A stretch of DNA of 56,910 nucleotides, taken from Ignavibacteriales bacterium (GTDB lineage: Bacteria; Bacteroidota; Ignavibacteria; UBA10030). Below the pieces are notes generated by a model. The model was not told where the DNA came from, made no database searches, and worked only from the letters and a program-made list of their open reading frames with translations. The stretch is taken from contig JACPUH010000093.1 in the NCBI GenBank assembly GCA_016192345.1, forward strand, positions 1 through 56,910, read 5' to 3'. Numbering within the stretch: position 1 is the first letter of the stretch; each line of letters starts with the position of its first letter. This document shows positions 35,147-43,747 of this stretch, one piece after another. Made by a program: the position numbers and the translations under genes.

Positions 35147-36178
35147 TTGAAGACCATGCTCAGCTTGGAACCGAAATCTATCCACGTCCCGGAACTGTAC
35201 GGCGACTTCTGGTTCAACTCCGAGCCGATCTCCATTCGCGCAATGCGAGGAAGCGTCATCGTGATCGACTTCTGGGACTACAGTTGCGTCAATTGCGTCC
35301 GGACGCTGCCGTACCTCAAAGAGTGGTACCGGAAGTATCGCGAGTTTGATTTCCTGGTAATCGGGGTTCACACTCCGGAGTTCAAGTTTGCGCGCAGCCC
35401 CGGGGAGGTTGAAGCTTCGCTGAGGGAGGCGGGGATTGAGTATCCCGTGGTGATGGATAACGAAGCTTTGATCTGGTCCTCTTTTGCCAATCGAGTCTGG
35501 CCCACCAAATATCTGATCGATAAAGACGGCTATATCCGATATACCCAGCAAGGAGAGGGAGGATACGAGCGGTTTGAGCGGAATATCCAAACTCTTCTGA
35601 TGGAAGCGGGATACCGGGGGGAAATTCCCGACCTGATGGAACCGCTCCGCGAAACCGACTATCCGGGGGCTGTTTGCTATCGGCCGACCGGGGAAATTCA
35701 TGCCGGCTATCTCAAGGGGACGCTCGGAAATCAGGAAGGCTACAACCCGGAATCGACCCTCGACTATGCGGATCACGGCTACCATCTTGCCGGCAGGTTC
35801 TACCTTCAGGGGAAATGGTTTAACGAGAAGGAGTTCATCCGGTTCGACGGGACAGAGGGGGAGGAGGGGCAGGCATCGCTTCTCTATGAAGCCCTTGAGG
35901 TCAACGCCGTGATGCAGTCGGGAAGGCGCACGCCCAGTGATGTCTTTATCCTCCAGGATGGACTGCCGCTGACGCATGAGAACGCCGGCTCCGATGTTCG
36001 CTTTGACGAGAACCGGAAGAGTTACGTCCGGGTGGCTGAGCCCCGCATGTTCAATCTTATCCGCAACAAGGAGTTTGGCGAACACCGGCTTCGGCTCGCG
36101 ACATCGTCACACCATCTTTCTCTTTATTCGTTCACCTTTGTCACCTCCGCTATCCCCGACCTTATTTCCAGGAACTGA
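35147..36178 (+). CDS. Thioredoxin-like (TlpA/redoxin) domain protein
   Basis: A 343-residue protein with a redoxin domain in residues 10-150. The active site is DYSCVNC (Cys47, Cys50), followed by the VIGVHTPEFKFA segment and a cis-Pro region VWPTKYLID. Residues 150-343 are a beta-rich C-terminal domain of the type seen in NHL/DipZ-C fusions, also known from TlpA-family cytochrome-biogenesis-like proteins. No signal peptide, so probably cytoplasmic. The TTG start at 35147 has AAGGA 6-7 bases upstream, better than the ATG at 35156. Confidence 0.82.
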   Translation: MKTMLSLEPKSIHVPELYGDFWFNSEPISIRAMRGSVIVIDFWDYSCVNCVRTLPYLKEWYRKYREFDFLVIGVHTPEFKFARSPGEVEASLREAGIEYPVVMDNEALIWSSFANRVWPTKYLIDKDGYIRYTQQGEGGYERFERNIQTLLMEAGYRGEIPDLMEPLRETDYPGAVCYRPTGEIHAGYLKGTLGNQEGYNPESTLDYADHGYHLAGRFYLQGKWFNEKEFIRFDGTEGEEGQASLLYEALEVNAVMQSGRRTPSDVFILQDGLPLTHENAGSDVRFDENRKSYVRVAEPRMFNLIRNKEFGEHRLRLATSSHHLSLYSFTFVTSAIPDLISRN

Positions 36179-36247
36179 CGTGTCGGGGCTGTCCCCATCC
36201 CGTGCGGCAACGACCTCCCTGCAACCATCGAAAGAACCAGAACGGCC

Positions 36248-37276
36248 ATGAAGTGCGTCCGTATTCACCGGCATGGGGGCTTTGAGAATCTCTCCCTTGA
36301 AGACATCATCCCGCCGCGTATCGGCGCCGATGAAGTGCTGGTCAACGTTAAAGCGACCTCCATCAACCACCTTGATCTCTGGGTCCGTCAGGGGATCCCC
36401 GGGGTGAAGTTCCCGCTCCCGATCATCCCCGGTGTCGACGCGGCCGGAGTGGTCGCCGAACGGGGGGAGGCTGTTCATCACGTTGCCGTTGGTGATCGCG
36501 TGGTCGTGGCGCAAGGAATCTCCTGCGGTCACTGCCGTCACTGTCTCAATGGGAACGACAACCTTTGCCGGGACTACAAGCTCATCGGTGAACACCGGGA
36601 CGGGGCCGACGCCGAGTACCTGGCTGTGCCTTCGCGCAATGTCATTCCCTTAAGCGACAAGATCAGCTTTGAGGCGGCTGCTGCTTCGGCGCTTGTCTTT
36701 CTCACGGCCTGGCAGATGATCGTCGATAAAGCCGGCGTGAAGCCGGGGGACGATGTGCTCGTGGTGGGTGGAAGCAGTGGTGTGGGGACTGCCGGAATCC
36801 AGATCGCCAAACTGTTTGGAGCCCGGGTGATCGCAACAACGAGCACAGACCAAAAATCCGAAAAGCTGAAGGAGCTTGGGGCAGACGAGGTGATCAACTA
36901 CAGAAAGCAATCGGTGCTCAATGAAGTGCGGCGCTTGACCGCAAAACGGGGAGTGGATGTGGTGTTCGAGCATGTGGGAAAATCGGTCTGGGATGAGAGC
37001 ATCCGGAGCCTCACGAAGGGGGGCACGCTGGTAACGTGCGGTGCAACATCCGGCTATGACGCCGTGACCGACCTGCGCTATGTCTTCTACAAACAGATTC
37101 GCATTCTCGGCTCCACGATGGGACGCAAGGGGGATCTACTCCCAATTTTGGAATGCCTGGAACGGGGGACCCTCAAACCGGTCATTGACCGTGTGCTGCC
37201 GATGAGCGATGTGCGTGAAGCCCACAAGGTCGTTGAAGCGGGGGAGCATGTGGGGAAGGTGGTTTTGATTCTGTAG
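36248..37276 (+). CDS. Zinc-type medium-chain alcohol dehydrogenase
   Basis: A 342-residue MDR-superfamily oxidoreductase. The structural-zinc lobe is GISCGHCRHCLNGNDNLC with four Cys, the catalytic-zinc-side residues lie in the VNVKATSINHLDLWVR and GVDAAGVV regions, and the nucleotide-binding loop is GGSSGVGTAGIQ. Typical of a cytosolic NAD(P)-dependent dehydrogenase of the quinone-oxidoreductase/alcohol-dehydrogenase branch. The substrate is not inferable. Confidence 0.88.
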   Translation: MKCVRIHRHGGFENLSLEDIIPPRIGADEVLVNVKATSINHLDLWVRQGIPGVKFPLPIIPGVDAAGVVAERGEAVHHVAVGDRVVVAQGISCGHCRHCLNGNDNLCRDYKLIGEHRDGADAEYLAVPSRNVIPLSDKISFEAAAASALVFLTAWQMIVDKAGVKPGDDVLVVGGSSGVGTAGIQIAKLFGARVIATTSTDQKSEKLKELGADEVINYRKQSVLNEVRRLTAKRGVDVVFEHVGKSVWDESIRSLTKGGTLVTCGATSGYDAVTDLRYVFYKQIRILGSTMGRKGDLLPILECLERGTLKPVIDRVLPMSDVREAHKVVEAGEHVGKVVLIL

Positions 37277-37465
37277 TCTCTTTGGCAGTCTCCTCGTTTA
37301 AAAGCGCGACACCAAAAGTCCCTCGCTCCGCTCTGATTAGCCTTTGTCGGAGGGATGCAGGCGTTCGGTTTCAAATAGTCGCACGCCGTCGGTACGATAA
37401 ACAAGCCTTCAGCGGATCGCGCCAACGCCCCTTAATTTGGATATGAGCCTCCCAAAAGGAAGTCC

Positions 37466-37518
37466 GGTACCCTGAGTCCTTCTCCCCGCTCAGGATAAAC
37501 TTCGTCGAAGGGTGCTCC
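37466..37518. repeat. Degenerate CCCTGAG...CGAAGGGTG intergenic repeat
   Basis: Contains CCCTGAG and CGTCGAAGGGTG flanking a short insertion. Related in wording to the copy at 38060-38094. Belongs to a class of short interspersed repeats (CTGAGC..GTCGAAGGGTG) seen in many genomes' intergenic DNA. Confidence 0.45.
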
Positions 37519-37523
37519 GAGTA

Positions 37524-37844
37524 TCATAAAAGCGTATTCTTGCAATGAGATTTATTTTTACACTCTGAAAGAAAGTGGAGAAGCATGTGGTCATCATTTA
37601 TGAGCGCTTCCTTCTTCCTTCTGGTCCATCCTTTGATTTGTCTTTCGAATGCGATCGCGTCCCTAATGTCCGGGGACCATTGTGTCCATCGGAGTTTCAC
37701 GGGACGTCTGGCTGCAGTGTATCCATCATAGACTCCCTCCATGTGTTGCCCCATCCTCCTCTCCAACAATGAGGTGGATCCCGTGTAGTAAGAGCCATCG
37801 GAGCACTCAAGGATATATACCCAACCGCCCTTCATCCTACTCAT
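37524..37844 (-). CDS. GIY-YIG nuclease superfamily protein
   Basis: A 106-residue protein with the compact GIY-YIG domain: GGWVYILECSDGSYYTGST (GIY and YIG variants as VYI and YTG), the catalytic-type Arg/Glu region LERRMGQHMEG and AFERQIKGWTRRKKEAL. Proteins of this UPF0213/YhbQ type are common in Bacteroidota; their physiological role is unclear. It stands alone in a long, repeat-bearing, otherwise non-coding stretch. ATG at 37844 or 37835 could start it; the TTG at 37865 is less likely. Confidence 0.8.
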   Translation of the reverse strand: MSRMKGGWVYILECSDGSYYTGSTSLLERRMGQHMEGVYDGYTAARRPVKLRWTQWSPDIRDAIAFERQIKGWTRRKKEALINDDHMLLHFLSECKNKSHCKNTLL

Positions 37845-37940
37845 AGTAACGAAATGAGGTAACAATCAGAGAGTCTTAGTCCGAGGTATATCTGAAGAGG
37901 AATGGCCATGCGTGCAGGCCGACGTGAGGCAGGCCTAGTA

Positions 37941-37967
37941 CATCGTTCGACTCCGCTCACGATGACG
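37941..37967. repeat. Short TTCGACTCCGCTC-type intergenic repeat
   Basis: CGTTCGACTCCGCTCACGATGACG resembles the reverse complement of the core in the 38060 copy (GAGCGAAGTCGAA). Fits the same repeat family. Confidence 0.4.
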
Positions 37968-38059
37968 TTTTTTTGTTTTTGAGAGCAGGGACGGGAAAAA
38001 TCATTCCTTTAATTCTTTACCAATCCCCGAAGCAAAACTCTCCCCCCCAAAAAAGGAAC

Positions 38060-38094
38060 CCGGCACCCTGAGCGAAGTCGAAGGGTGATGCCGG
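38060..38094. repeat. Palindromic intergenic repeat
   Basis: CCGGCACCCT ... AGGGTGATGCCGG forms a hairpin with a 2-base bulge around GAGCGAAGTCGA. The best-preserved copy of the repeat in this window. Confidence 0.5.
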
Positions 38095-38332
38095 CCTCGT
38101 AAAACCAGACACTACGCTGGTCGTTTACGGTTCCAATGGTATGATGCTAACGCATCTAGCAATGATTCACCTCCGGTCGCTCGACAGTGCTTTTGTGCTG
38201 CAATGCTCGGAAAGCCGAAAAACCAACGCTCACGGATTTACGCGAATCCCCGCGAGGGACAACAGATACAGAGCCGGAAAAATCGTTTGGACAGATTTGC
38301 GAAGATTCGTGGGTATTCTTAATCCGGAGTAT

Positions 38333-38361
38333 TTGCACTTCGTTCATTTCTTTGCTACCTT
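38333..38361 (+). promoter_or_regulatory. Sigma-70-type promoter of metH
   Basis: TTGCAC (38333-38338), 17-base spacer, TACCTT (38356-38361). Predicted transcription starts at about 38368, exactly where the riboswitch P1 helix begins. Confidence 0.6.
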
Positions 38362-38366
38362 TTCCC

Positions 38367-38466
38367 CGTGGCGATTTGACCGACAGCTTGCTGCCACGAT
38401 AAATTCCGCTTCCATCATCTCAACGAATGAAGCGGAATCCCGAACAACGGGATAACAGCTAAAGCG
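38367..38466 (+). ncRNA. SAM-II (SAM-alpha) riboswitch aptamer with a two-hairpin insert
   Basis: The 5' part matches the SAM-II core: P1 CGTGGC (38367-38372) pairs with GCCACG (38393-38398) around GATTTGACCGACAGCTTGCT, followed by ATAAA. The 3' part is GCTAAAGCG (38458-38466). The pseudoknot GCTT (38386-38389) with AAGC (38462-38465) is intact. Between the two halves lies an insert of about 55 bases forming two perfect hairpins: TTCCGCTTC/GAAGCGGAA (38404-38437) and TCCCG/CGGGA (38438-38452). SAM-II aptamers normally repress methionine-pathway genes when SAM is plentiful, which suits metH. The identification is by recalled consensus, not by a covariance search. Confidence 0.8.
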
Positions 38467-38485
38467 TCGCTCGGAATGGATTCCT

Positions 38486-38519
38486 GCCCCGGCGCCGCAA
38501 GCTCCGGGGTTCTTTGTTT
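38486..38519 (+). terminator. Riboswitch expression-platform terminator before metH
   Basis: Stem CCCCGG (38487-38492) / CCGGGG (38504-38509) with an 11-base loop, then TTCTTTGTTT. It lies 20 bases after the SAM-II aptamer and before metH, so SAM binding probably favours premature termination. Confidence 0.65.
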
Positions 38520-38543
38520 CATAGCGGAAATGCACGTACTACC

Positions 38544-41500
38544 ATGTCCCGATCGTTCGTAGAAACCCTTAACGAAAAAATCATTGTCTTTGACGGTGCG
38601 ACCGGCACGCACCTGCAGGGGCAGAGCCTCACCCCCGAGGATTTCGGGGGAGAACATCTGAATGGCTGTAACGAACACCTCGTCCTCTCCAAACCCTCCG
38701 CGGTCGAGAAGGTCCACAACGACTACCTCGAGGCGGGTTGCGATGTGGTCGAGACCAACTCCTTCGGCAGTACCCCCATCGTTCTCTCCGAATATGGACT
38801 GGGGGAAGAGGCGTACGAGTTGAACTTCCAGGCCGCCCGCATTGCAAAGCGGGTCGCCGCAGGCTATTCCAACAACAATCATCCCCGCTTTGTTGCCGGT
38901 TCTATAGGACCGACGACAAAACTTCCCTCCCTTGGACACATCTCTTTCAAAGAAATGTCGGAAGGGTACTTCCTCCAGGCCAAAGGGCTGGTCGAAGGGG
39001 GCGTGGATCTCCTTTGCGTTGAGACATGCCAGGATATCCTTCAGGTCAAATCTGCGCTTTGCGGGATCACGGATTACTTCAGTGAGGCGAAGAAGCGCGT
39101 CCCTGTCATCGTCTCCGTCACGATCGAGACGTTGGGGACCATGCTACTGGGGACCGAAATCTCCGCCGCGCTGACGTCGATCGAGCCGTACGATGTCGAC
39201 ATCATCGGGATGAACTGTGCAACCGGTCCGAAGGAAATGTCGGAGCACATCCGCGTCCTCTCTTCCAATAGTCCCAAACCTATTTTCGTTATGCCGAATG
39301 CCGGCTTGCCGGAGAACGTCGGCGGTTATGCCCACTATCATCTCACGCCGGAGGAACTGGTCCAGTACCTCTCCCATTTTGTGAAAGACCTCGGTGTTCG
39401 GGTTGTGGGAGGATGCTGCGGCACGACGAAGGAGCACATCCGTCAACTTGTGCAGGCGGTCGGAAACCTTGCACCGGTGAAGCGACCTGCGGAGTTTGTC
39501 CCGGGAGCGTCCAGCCTCTACCAGGTCTCTCCCTTCCGGATCGCCCCTCCCCCCTTGCTGGTCGGGGAACGGACCAACGCCAACGGCAGCAAACTCTTTC
39601 GTGACCTTCTGGCGAAGGAGGATTGGGAAGGCATGGTGGCCATGGGGCGAGCGCAGGTGAAGGAGCAGGCTCACATGCTCGATGTTTGTGTCGCGTACGT
39701 GGGACGGGATGAGGCGAAGGATATGCGGGAACTGATCACGCGGTTCAATACGCAAGTCCAGATCCCCCTCGTCATCGATTCGACCGAGCCCCCCGTGATC
39801 GAGGAGGCGTTGCAGCGCATTGCCGGAAAGGCCGTCGTCAACTCGATCAATCTTGAGGATGGGGAGAAACGACTGGATACCGTCGTGGCACTGTGCAAGC
39901 GGTACGGGGCGGCCGTTATTGCCCTGACGATCGATGAGCGGGGCATGGCCAAAACGGCTCAGCAAAAACTCGCCATCGCTGAGCGCATCTATGATCTCGC
40001 TGTGAACAAGCATGGGATGAAGTCGCACGACCTGATCTTTGATACGCTGACCTTCACCCTGGGCTCCGGGGATGAGGAGTTTCGCCGTGCCGGGATGGAA
40101 ACGATCGACGCAATCCGCCTTATCAAGCAACGACTCCCCGGCGTCCACACAATCCTTGGCGTCAGTAACATCTCGTTTGGCCTTTCTCCCCGGGCCCGCC
40201 ATATCCTCAACAGTGTGTTTCTGCACTATGCGGTCGAGGCAGGGCTGGATATGGCCATCGTCCATGCCTCGAAGATCATGCCCTTGTTCAAAATTGACGA
40301 AGAGGGGAGGGAGCTTTGCCGCCGGCTGGTGTTTGACGAACGGAAAATTGAAGGTGAGAGGGAGAACCGTAGGGTCCTCTACGATCCCCTCACCGAATTC
40401 ATGGCATATGCCGACGGCCAGAAGGGGGAGACATCCAAAAAGGAGGGAGCTCGGGGCGGGACGGTGGAGGATCGGCTGAAGAACCGGATCATTGACGGTG
40501 ACAAGGTCGGTCTTCAAGCCGACCTCGACGAAGCCTTGAAACAGCATTCGGCGTTGGATATCATCAACGTCTTCCTGCTTGATGGCATGAAGGTTGTGGG
40601 GGAGTTGTTCGGCTCCGGGCAGATGCAGCTTCCTTTCGTGCTGCAATCGGCGGAGGTGATGAAGGCTGCGGTTGCCTATCTCGAACGCTTCATGGAGAAG
40701 GATGAGGGGAGCCGGAAAGGGACGATGGTCATTGCCACCGTGAAGGGGGATGTGCATGACATCGGCAAGAATCTTGTTGACATCATCCTGACGAACAACG
40801 GCTACACGGTGGTCAATCTTGGGATCAAGTGTGCCATCGACACGATGCTGCACGCAGTCGAAGAGCACAACGCGGACGCGATCGGCATGAGCGGCCTGTT
40901 GGTCAAGTCGACCCTTGTGATGAAAGAGAACCTGGCGGTGATGGAGGAGCGCAACCTCGCCATTCCGGTGATCCTCGGGGGGGCTGCGCTGACGCGGCGC
41001 TATGTGGAGGAGGATCTTCGGGCGGTGTATCGCGGCCGGGTGTACTACGCGAACGATGCGTTCAGCGGCTTGCGACTGATGGAGGCGATCAAGAAAGGAG
41101 GAGGGGATGTACCTGTGCCGGAGAATTCCCAGGCCGATGTGGAGGAGGAGGTCCTTACGGGAGCAGAAGCCAAAATCGCCCTCATCGCTCAGGAGATTGA
41201 AGGAGACGCCGGCATAACCGTTGAAGTCCGGCCCACACGTTCGCGGGTTAGTACCGAGGTGCCGATCCCCGCACCACCCTTCTGGGGGTCCCGGCTTGTG
41301 GAGAACATCTCTCTCGATGAGGTCTTTGCATACGTCAATGAGACGGCGTTGATCCGCGGCCAGTGGAGGGTTGTGCGTGGGAAGCAGACCGAGGAGGAGC
41401 ACGCGCGTATCGTACGGGAACAAATCTATCCCGATTTCCAGAAATTGAAAATAAAGGCACGAACGGAAGGGCTCCTGAATCCGAAGGTCGTGTATGGTTA

Positions 41501-42086
41501 CTTCCCCTGTCAGTCGGAAGGCAACGACCTCATTGTCTATCACATTCCCGAAAATGGCAATGGTGCGACTCCTTCATCACTCCGGGAGTGGCTCCGCTTC
41601 ACCTTCCCCCGGCAGAACAGCGATCGCAACCTGTGCATCTCGGACTTTTTCGCCCCCGTTGATTCGGGCAAGGTTGACGTTCTCGCAAGTCATATCGTCA
41701 CCGTCGGACGAACTGCCTCGGAGTACGCGCGCAAACTCTACGCGGGCAATCAGTACAAAGATTACTTATATTTTCACGGGCTCAGTGTGGAGACGGCGGA
41801 GGCGTTGGCGGAGTTGTGGCACAAACGGATCCGCGAGGAGTTGGGGATCGCCGGCAAGGATGCCCCGGAGATCCGAAAGCTGTTCAGCCAGGGGTACCAG
41901 GGTTCGCGGTTCAGTTTCGGTTATCCCGCCTGTCCGCACCTGGAGGACCAGGTGAAGCTCTTCGAGCTGTTGAAACCCGACCGTATCGGCGTTACGCTCT
42001 CGGACGAATACCAGATGGAGCCCGAGCAATCGACCTCCGCGATCGTCGTCCATCACCCGGAGGCCCGCTACTTCACGATCAAGTGA
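38544..42086 (+). CDS. metH: Methionine synthase, cobalamin-dependent
   Basis: A full-length, 1180-residue, four-module enzyme transferring a methyl group from methyltetrahydrofolate to homocysteine via cobalamin. Order: homocysteine-binding domain (1-310; zinc cysteines in GMNCATGP and GGCCGTT), pterin-binding domain (about 345-610, GERTNANGS), cap and B12-binding domain (about 650-890; DVHDIGKN with the cobalt-ligand His, then GMSGLLVKST), and the SAM-dependent reactivation domain (about 920-1180; GYPACPHLEDQ). The ATG at 38544 is chosen because 38514 (TTG) lies inside the terminator T-tract. No strong ribosome-binding site is visible. Upstream lies a SAM-II riboswitch. Confidence 0.97.
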   Translation: MSRSFVETLNEKIIVFDGATGTHLQGQSLTPEDFGGEHLNGCNEHLVLSKPSAVEKVHNDYLEAGCDVVETNSFGSTPIVLSEYGLGEEAYELNFQAARIAKRVAAGYSNNNHPRFVAGSIGPTTKLPSLGHISFKEMSEGYFLQAKGLVEGGVDLLCVETCQDILQVKSALCGITDYFSEAKKRVPVIVSVTIETLGTMLLGTEISAALTSIEPYDVDIIGMNCATGPKEMSEHIRVLSSNSPKPIFVMPNAGLPENVGGYAHYHLTPEELVQYLSHFVKDLGVRVVGGCCGTTKEHIRQLVQAVGNLAPVKRPAEFVPGASSLYQVSPFRIAPPPLLVGERTNANGSKLFRDLLAKEDWEGMVAMGRAQVKEQAHMLDVCVAYVGRDEAKDMRELITRFNTQVQIPLVIDSTEPPVIEEALQRIAGKAVVNSINLEDGEKRLDTVVALCKRYGAAVIALTIDERGMAKTAQQKLAIAERIYDLAVNKHGMKSHDLIFDTLTFTLGSGDEEFRRAGMETIDAIRLIKQRLPGVHTILGVSNISFGLSPRARHILNSVFLHYAVEAGLDMAIVHASKIMPLFKIDEEGRELCRRLVFDERKIEGERENRRVLYDPLTEFMAYADGQKGETSKKEGARGGTVEDRLKNRIIDGDKVGLQADLDEALKQHSALDIINVFLLDGMKVVGELFGSGQMQLPFVLQSAEVMKAAVAYLERFMEKDEGSRKGTMVIATVKGDVHDIGKNLVDIILTNNGYTVVNLGIKCAIDTMLHAVEEHNADAIGMSGLLVKSTLVMKENLAVMEERNLAIPVILGGAALTRRYVEEDLRAVYRGRVYYANDAFSGLRLMEAIKKGGGDVPVPENSQADVEEEVLTGAEAKIALIAQEIEGDAGITVEVRPTRSRVSTEVPIPAPPFWGSRLVENISLDEVFAYVNETALIRGQWRVVRGKQTEEEHARIVREQIYPDFQKLKIKARTEGLLNPKVVYGYFPCQSEGNDLIVYHIPENGNGATPSSLREWLRFTFPRQNSDRNLCISDFFAPVDSGKVDVLASHIVTVGRTASEYARKLYAGNQYKDYLYFHGLSVETAEALAELWHKRIREELGIAGKDAPEIRKLFSQGYQGSRFSFGYPACPHLEDQVKLFELLKPDRIGVTLSDEYQMEPEQSTSAIVVHHPEARYFTIK

Positions 42087-42121
42087 CCATCCCCGAACCT
42101 TGAAATCAAAGGACGTTTTCT

Positions 42122-42757
42122 ATGCCCAATCTCGTTCTCCTTCGCCATGGCGAATCGCAATGGAACCTGGAAAATCGCTTCACCGGATGGGTGGATGTCC
42201 CTCTTTCCCCGAAAGGGGTGAAGGAGGCACACGAGGCGGGAGAGAAGTTAAAGTCGTACAAGTTTGATAAAGCCTATACTTCCGTTCTGAAAAGGGCCAA
42301 CGATACTCTCGGTATTGTGTTGAAGATCATCGGACAGGTGGGGCTCCCAACGGAATATGACAAGGCCCTGAACGAGCGGCATTATGGAGCACTCCAGGGA
42401 CTCAACAAGGCCGAAACGGCGAAGAAGTATGGGGACGAGCAGGTGAAGCTCTGGCGGCGCAGCTACGATATCCCGCCGCCGAAGGATGTCACCGAGCTCA
42501 ATCCCGACGGGTACAGCGAGAGCCTGAAGGACACGGCCGCCCGGACTTTGCCGTACTTCGATTCAAAGATCCTTCCGGACATCCGGGGCGGGAAAAACGT
42601 GATTGTTGCCGCTCACGGGAACAGCCTCCGATCTATCGTGATGCAACTTGATACTCTCACGCGTGAGCAGGTCATCGAACTGAACATCCCGACCGGCGTT
42701 CCGCTCCTGTATGTGTATGATGCCAAAGGAACGATCCTGGAAAAGAAATATCTCTGA
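42122..42757 (+). CDS. gpmA: 2,3-bisphosphoglycerate-dependent phosphoglycerate mutase
   Basis: A 211-residue glycolytic enzyme interconverting 2- and 3-phosphoglycerate. The phosphohistidine motif LRHGESQWN is at residues 6-14, FTGWVDVPLSPKG follows, and NERHYGALQGLNKAET, AAHGNSLR and LNIPTGVPLLYVYD complete the family. It is about 35 residues shorter than the E. coli protein; the missing part is the loop after the PPP motif, as in several short bacterial forms. A symmetrical terminator follows. Confidence 0.92.
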   Translation: MPNLVLLRHGESQWNLENRFTGWVDVPLSPKGVKEAHEAGEKLKSYKFDKAYTSVLKRANDTLGIVLKIIGQVGLPTEYDKALNERHYGALQGLNKAETAKKYGDEQVKLWRRSYDIPPPKDVTELNPDGYSESLKDTAARTLPYFDSKILPDIRGGKNVIVAAHGNSLRSIVMQLDTLTREQVIELNIPTGVPLLYVYDAKGTILEKKYL

Positions 42758-42765
42758 TGCGTGCG

Positions 42766-42797
42766 AAGACCTGAGCTGCCCCGGCCAGGTCTTTCAC
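42766..42797. terminator. Terminator between gpmA and the converging DUF3108 gene
   Basis: Perfect 8-bp stem AAGACCTG (42766-42773) / CAGGTCTT (42786-42793) with a 12-base loop, then T-rich sequence on the plus strand. Works best for gpmA. Confidence 0.55.
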
Positions 42798-42822
42798 ATT
42801 TCTCTTCTCAGTACGATCTCTC

Positions 42823-43719
42823 CTAACGATCCCCTTTATCAAGGGCGAGTTCTGCTTTGGGCCATCCAGGACGATGGACGGATTCAAGCTCCAGTCGAAT
42901 CGATCCGATGGCAATCCTTGCCTCCAGCTTGACCGGAATCGCAGCGTCATCTTCCGTTATCCATCCCTCAAACTCCCCCGTAAGTCCCGCATAGTCCGGC
43001 CGTGACCAGTTCGCCCGCGCACGAAACTTCCTGCAGAGAAGCGGCCTCTCTGAATCACCAACCGACAGTTCAACGGTTTCGTCCTCATACGTGACCGAGG
43101 TTGTCTTCACAGAGCGCTCCATGACGGAGTGAATCAGGACGGTGCGACCACTCCTCCCGGCGTGCCGAAGATGCATGAACAATCCCGGATCGTCATAGAG
43201 AGGAACGTCGTGATGGAGAGTGTCCAGGATAGAGATTCCATCCGCGGTATACTCTTCGAGTAACAATCGATTGTCCGCAATGGGATGGTGAAGAAACCGT
43301 TTCTTGTCCTTTCTGCCGACTTCCGAAATAAACTCCCTGCTCCGGCATGTTTCCGTCTCCAGCAATGCCTGGTTTTCAAAGAACAGGTCGATGAAGGGGA
43401 TGCCCGGGGTCGATTCCGCGCTGATGAACACGCGCACCATCTTTGAATCATCGGCGCCCTCCGTCTCCTGGCGAATAACGACGGTCCCCAGCCGGAAGAT
43501 GTTCCATTTAACTTTGTACTGAAGAATTTCGCCGCCGGCGAAGGGTCTTTGGGCATCGAGCTGTGCCGGGGAGGAGGAAACCGCGACGATAACGCAGAGG
43601 AGTGAAGAGACATATCGGAGCGTCAGACTGACTGCCCAAAGGAAAAGAACCCGGACCCAATCCCTTCGTAACTCCTTCCCAAGCCGCTCTGTGACGCGAT
43701 GCATCATGATCGATTGCAT
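42823..43719 (-). CDS. DUF3108 domain protein, exported
   Basis: A 298-residue protein. A signal-anchor or signal peptide (about residues 24-50, including FLWAVSLTLRYVSSLLCVIV) is followed by the DUF3108 beta-rich domain: FAGGEILQYKVKWN, LGTVVIRQETEG and the closing strands near WSRPDYAGLTGEFEGWITEDD. The start at 43719 is preferred to 43764 because AAGGAG lies just before it. It follows the desaturase gene by 28 bases on the minus strand and is probably in the same operon. DUF3108 proteins of Bacteroidota have no established function; periplasmic location is likely. Confidence 0.8.
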   Translation of the reverse strand: MQSIMMHRVTERLGKELRRDWVRVLFLWAVSLTLRYVSSLLCVIVAVSSSPAQLDAQRPFAGGEILQYKVKWNIFRLGTVVIRQETEGADDSKMVRVFISAESTPGIPFIDLFFENQALLETETCRSREFISEVGRKDKKRFLHHPIADNRLLLEEYTADGISILDTLHHDVPLYDDPGLFMHLRHAGRSGRTVLIHSVMERSVKTTSVTYEDETVELSVGDSERPLLCRKFRARANWSRPDYAGLTGEFEGWITEDDAAIPVKLEARIAIGSIRLELESVHRPGWPKAELALDKGDR

Positions 43720-43747
43720 GGTGAGCTCCTTCGCAATAATGGTGGTT

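Larger units (their letters stand above)
37845..38332. other. Non-coding stretch upstream of the metH promoter
   Basis: I see no gene in this interval. It contains two short interspersed repeats (37941-37967 and 38060-38094). The remainder looks like decayed DNA without clear codon structure. Confidence 0.5.

Noticed and set aside
39144..41543. 799-codon open frame antisense to metH
   Set aside because: Mirror of a strongly coding GC-rich gene; no ribosome-binding site, no family resemblance.
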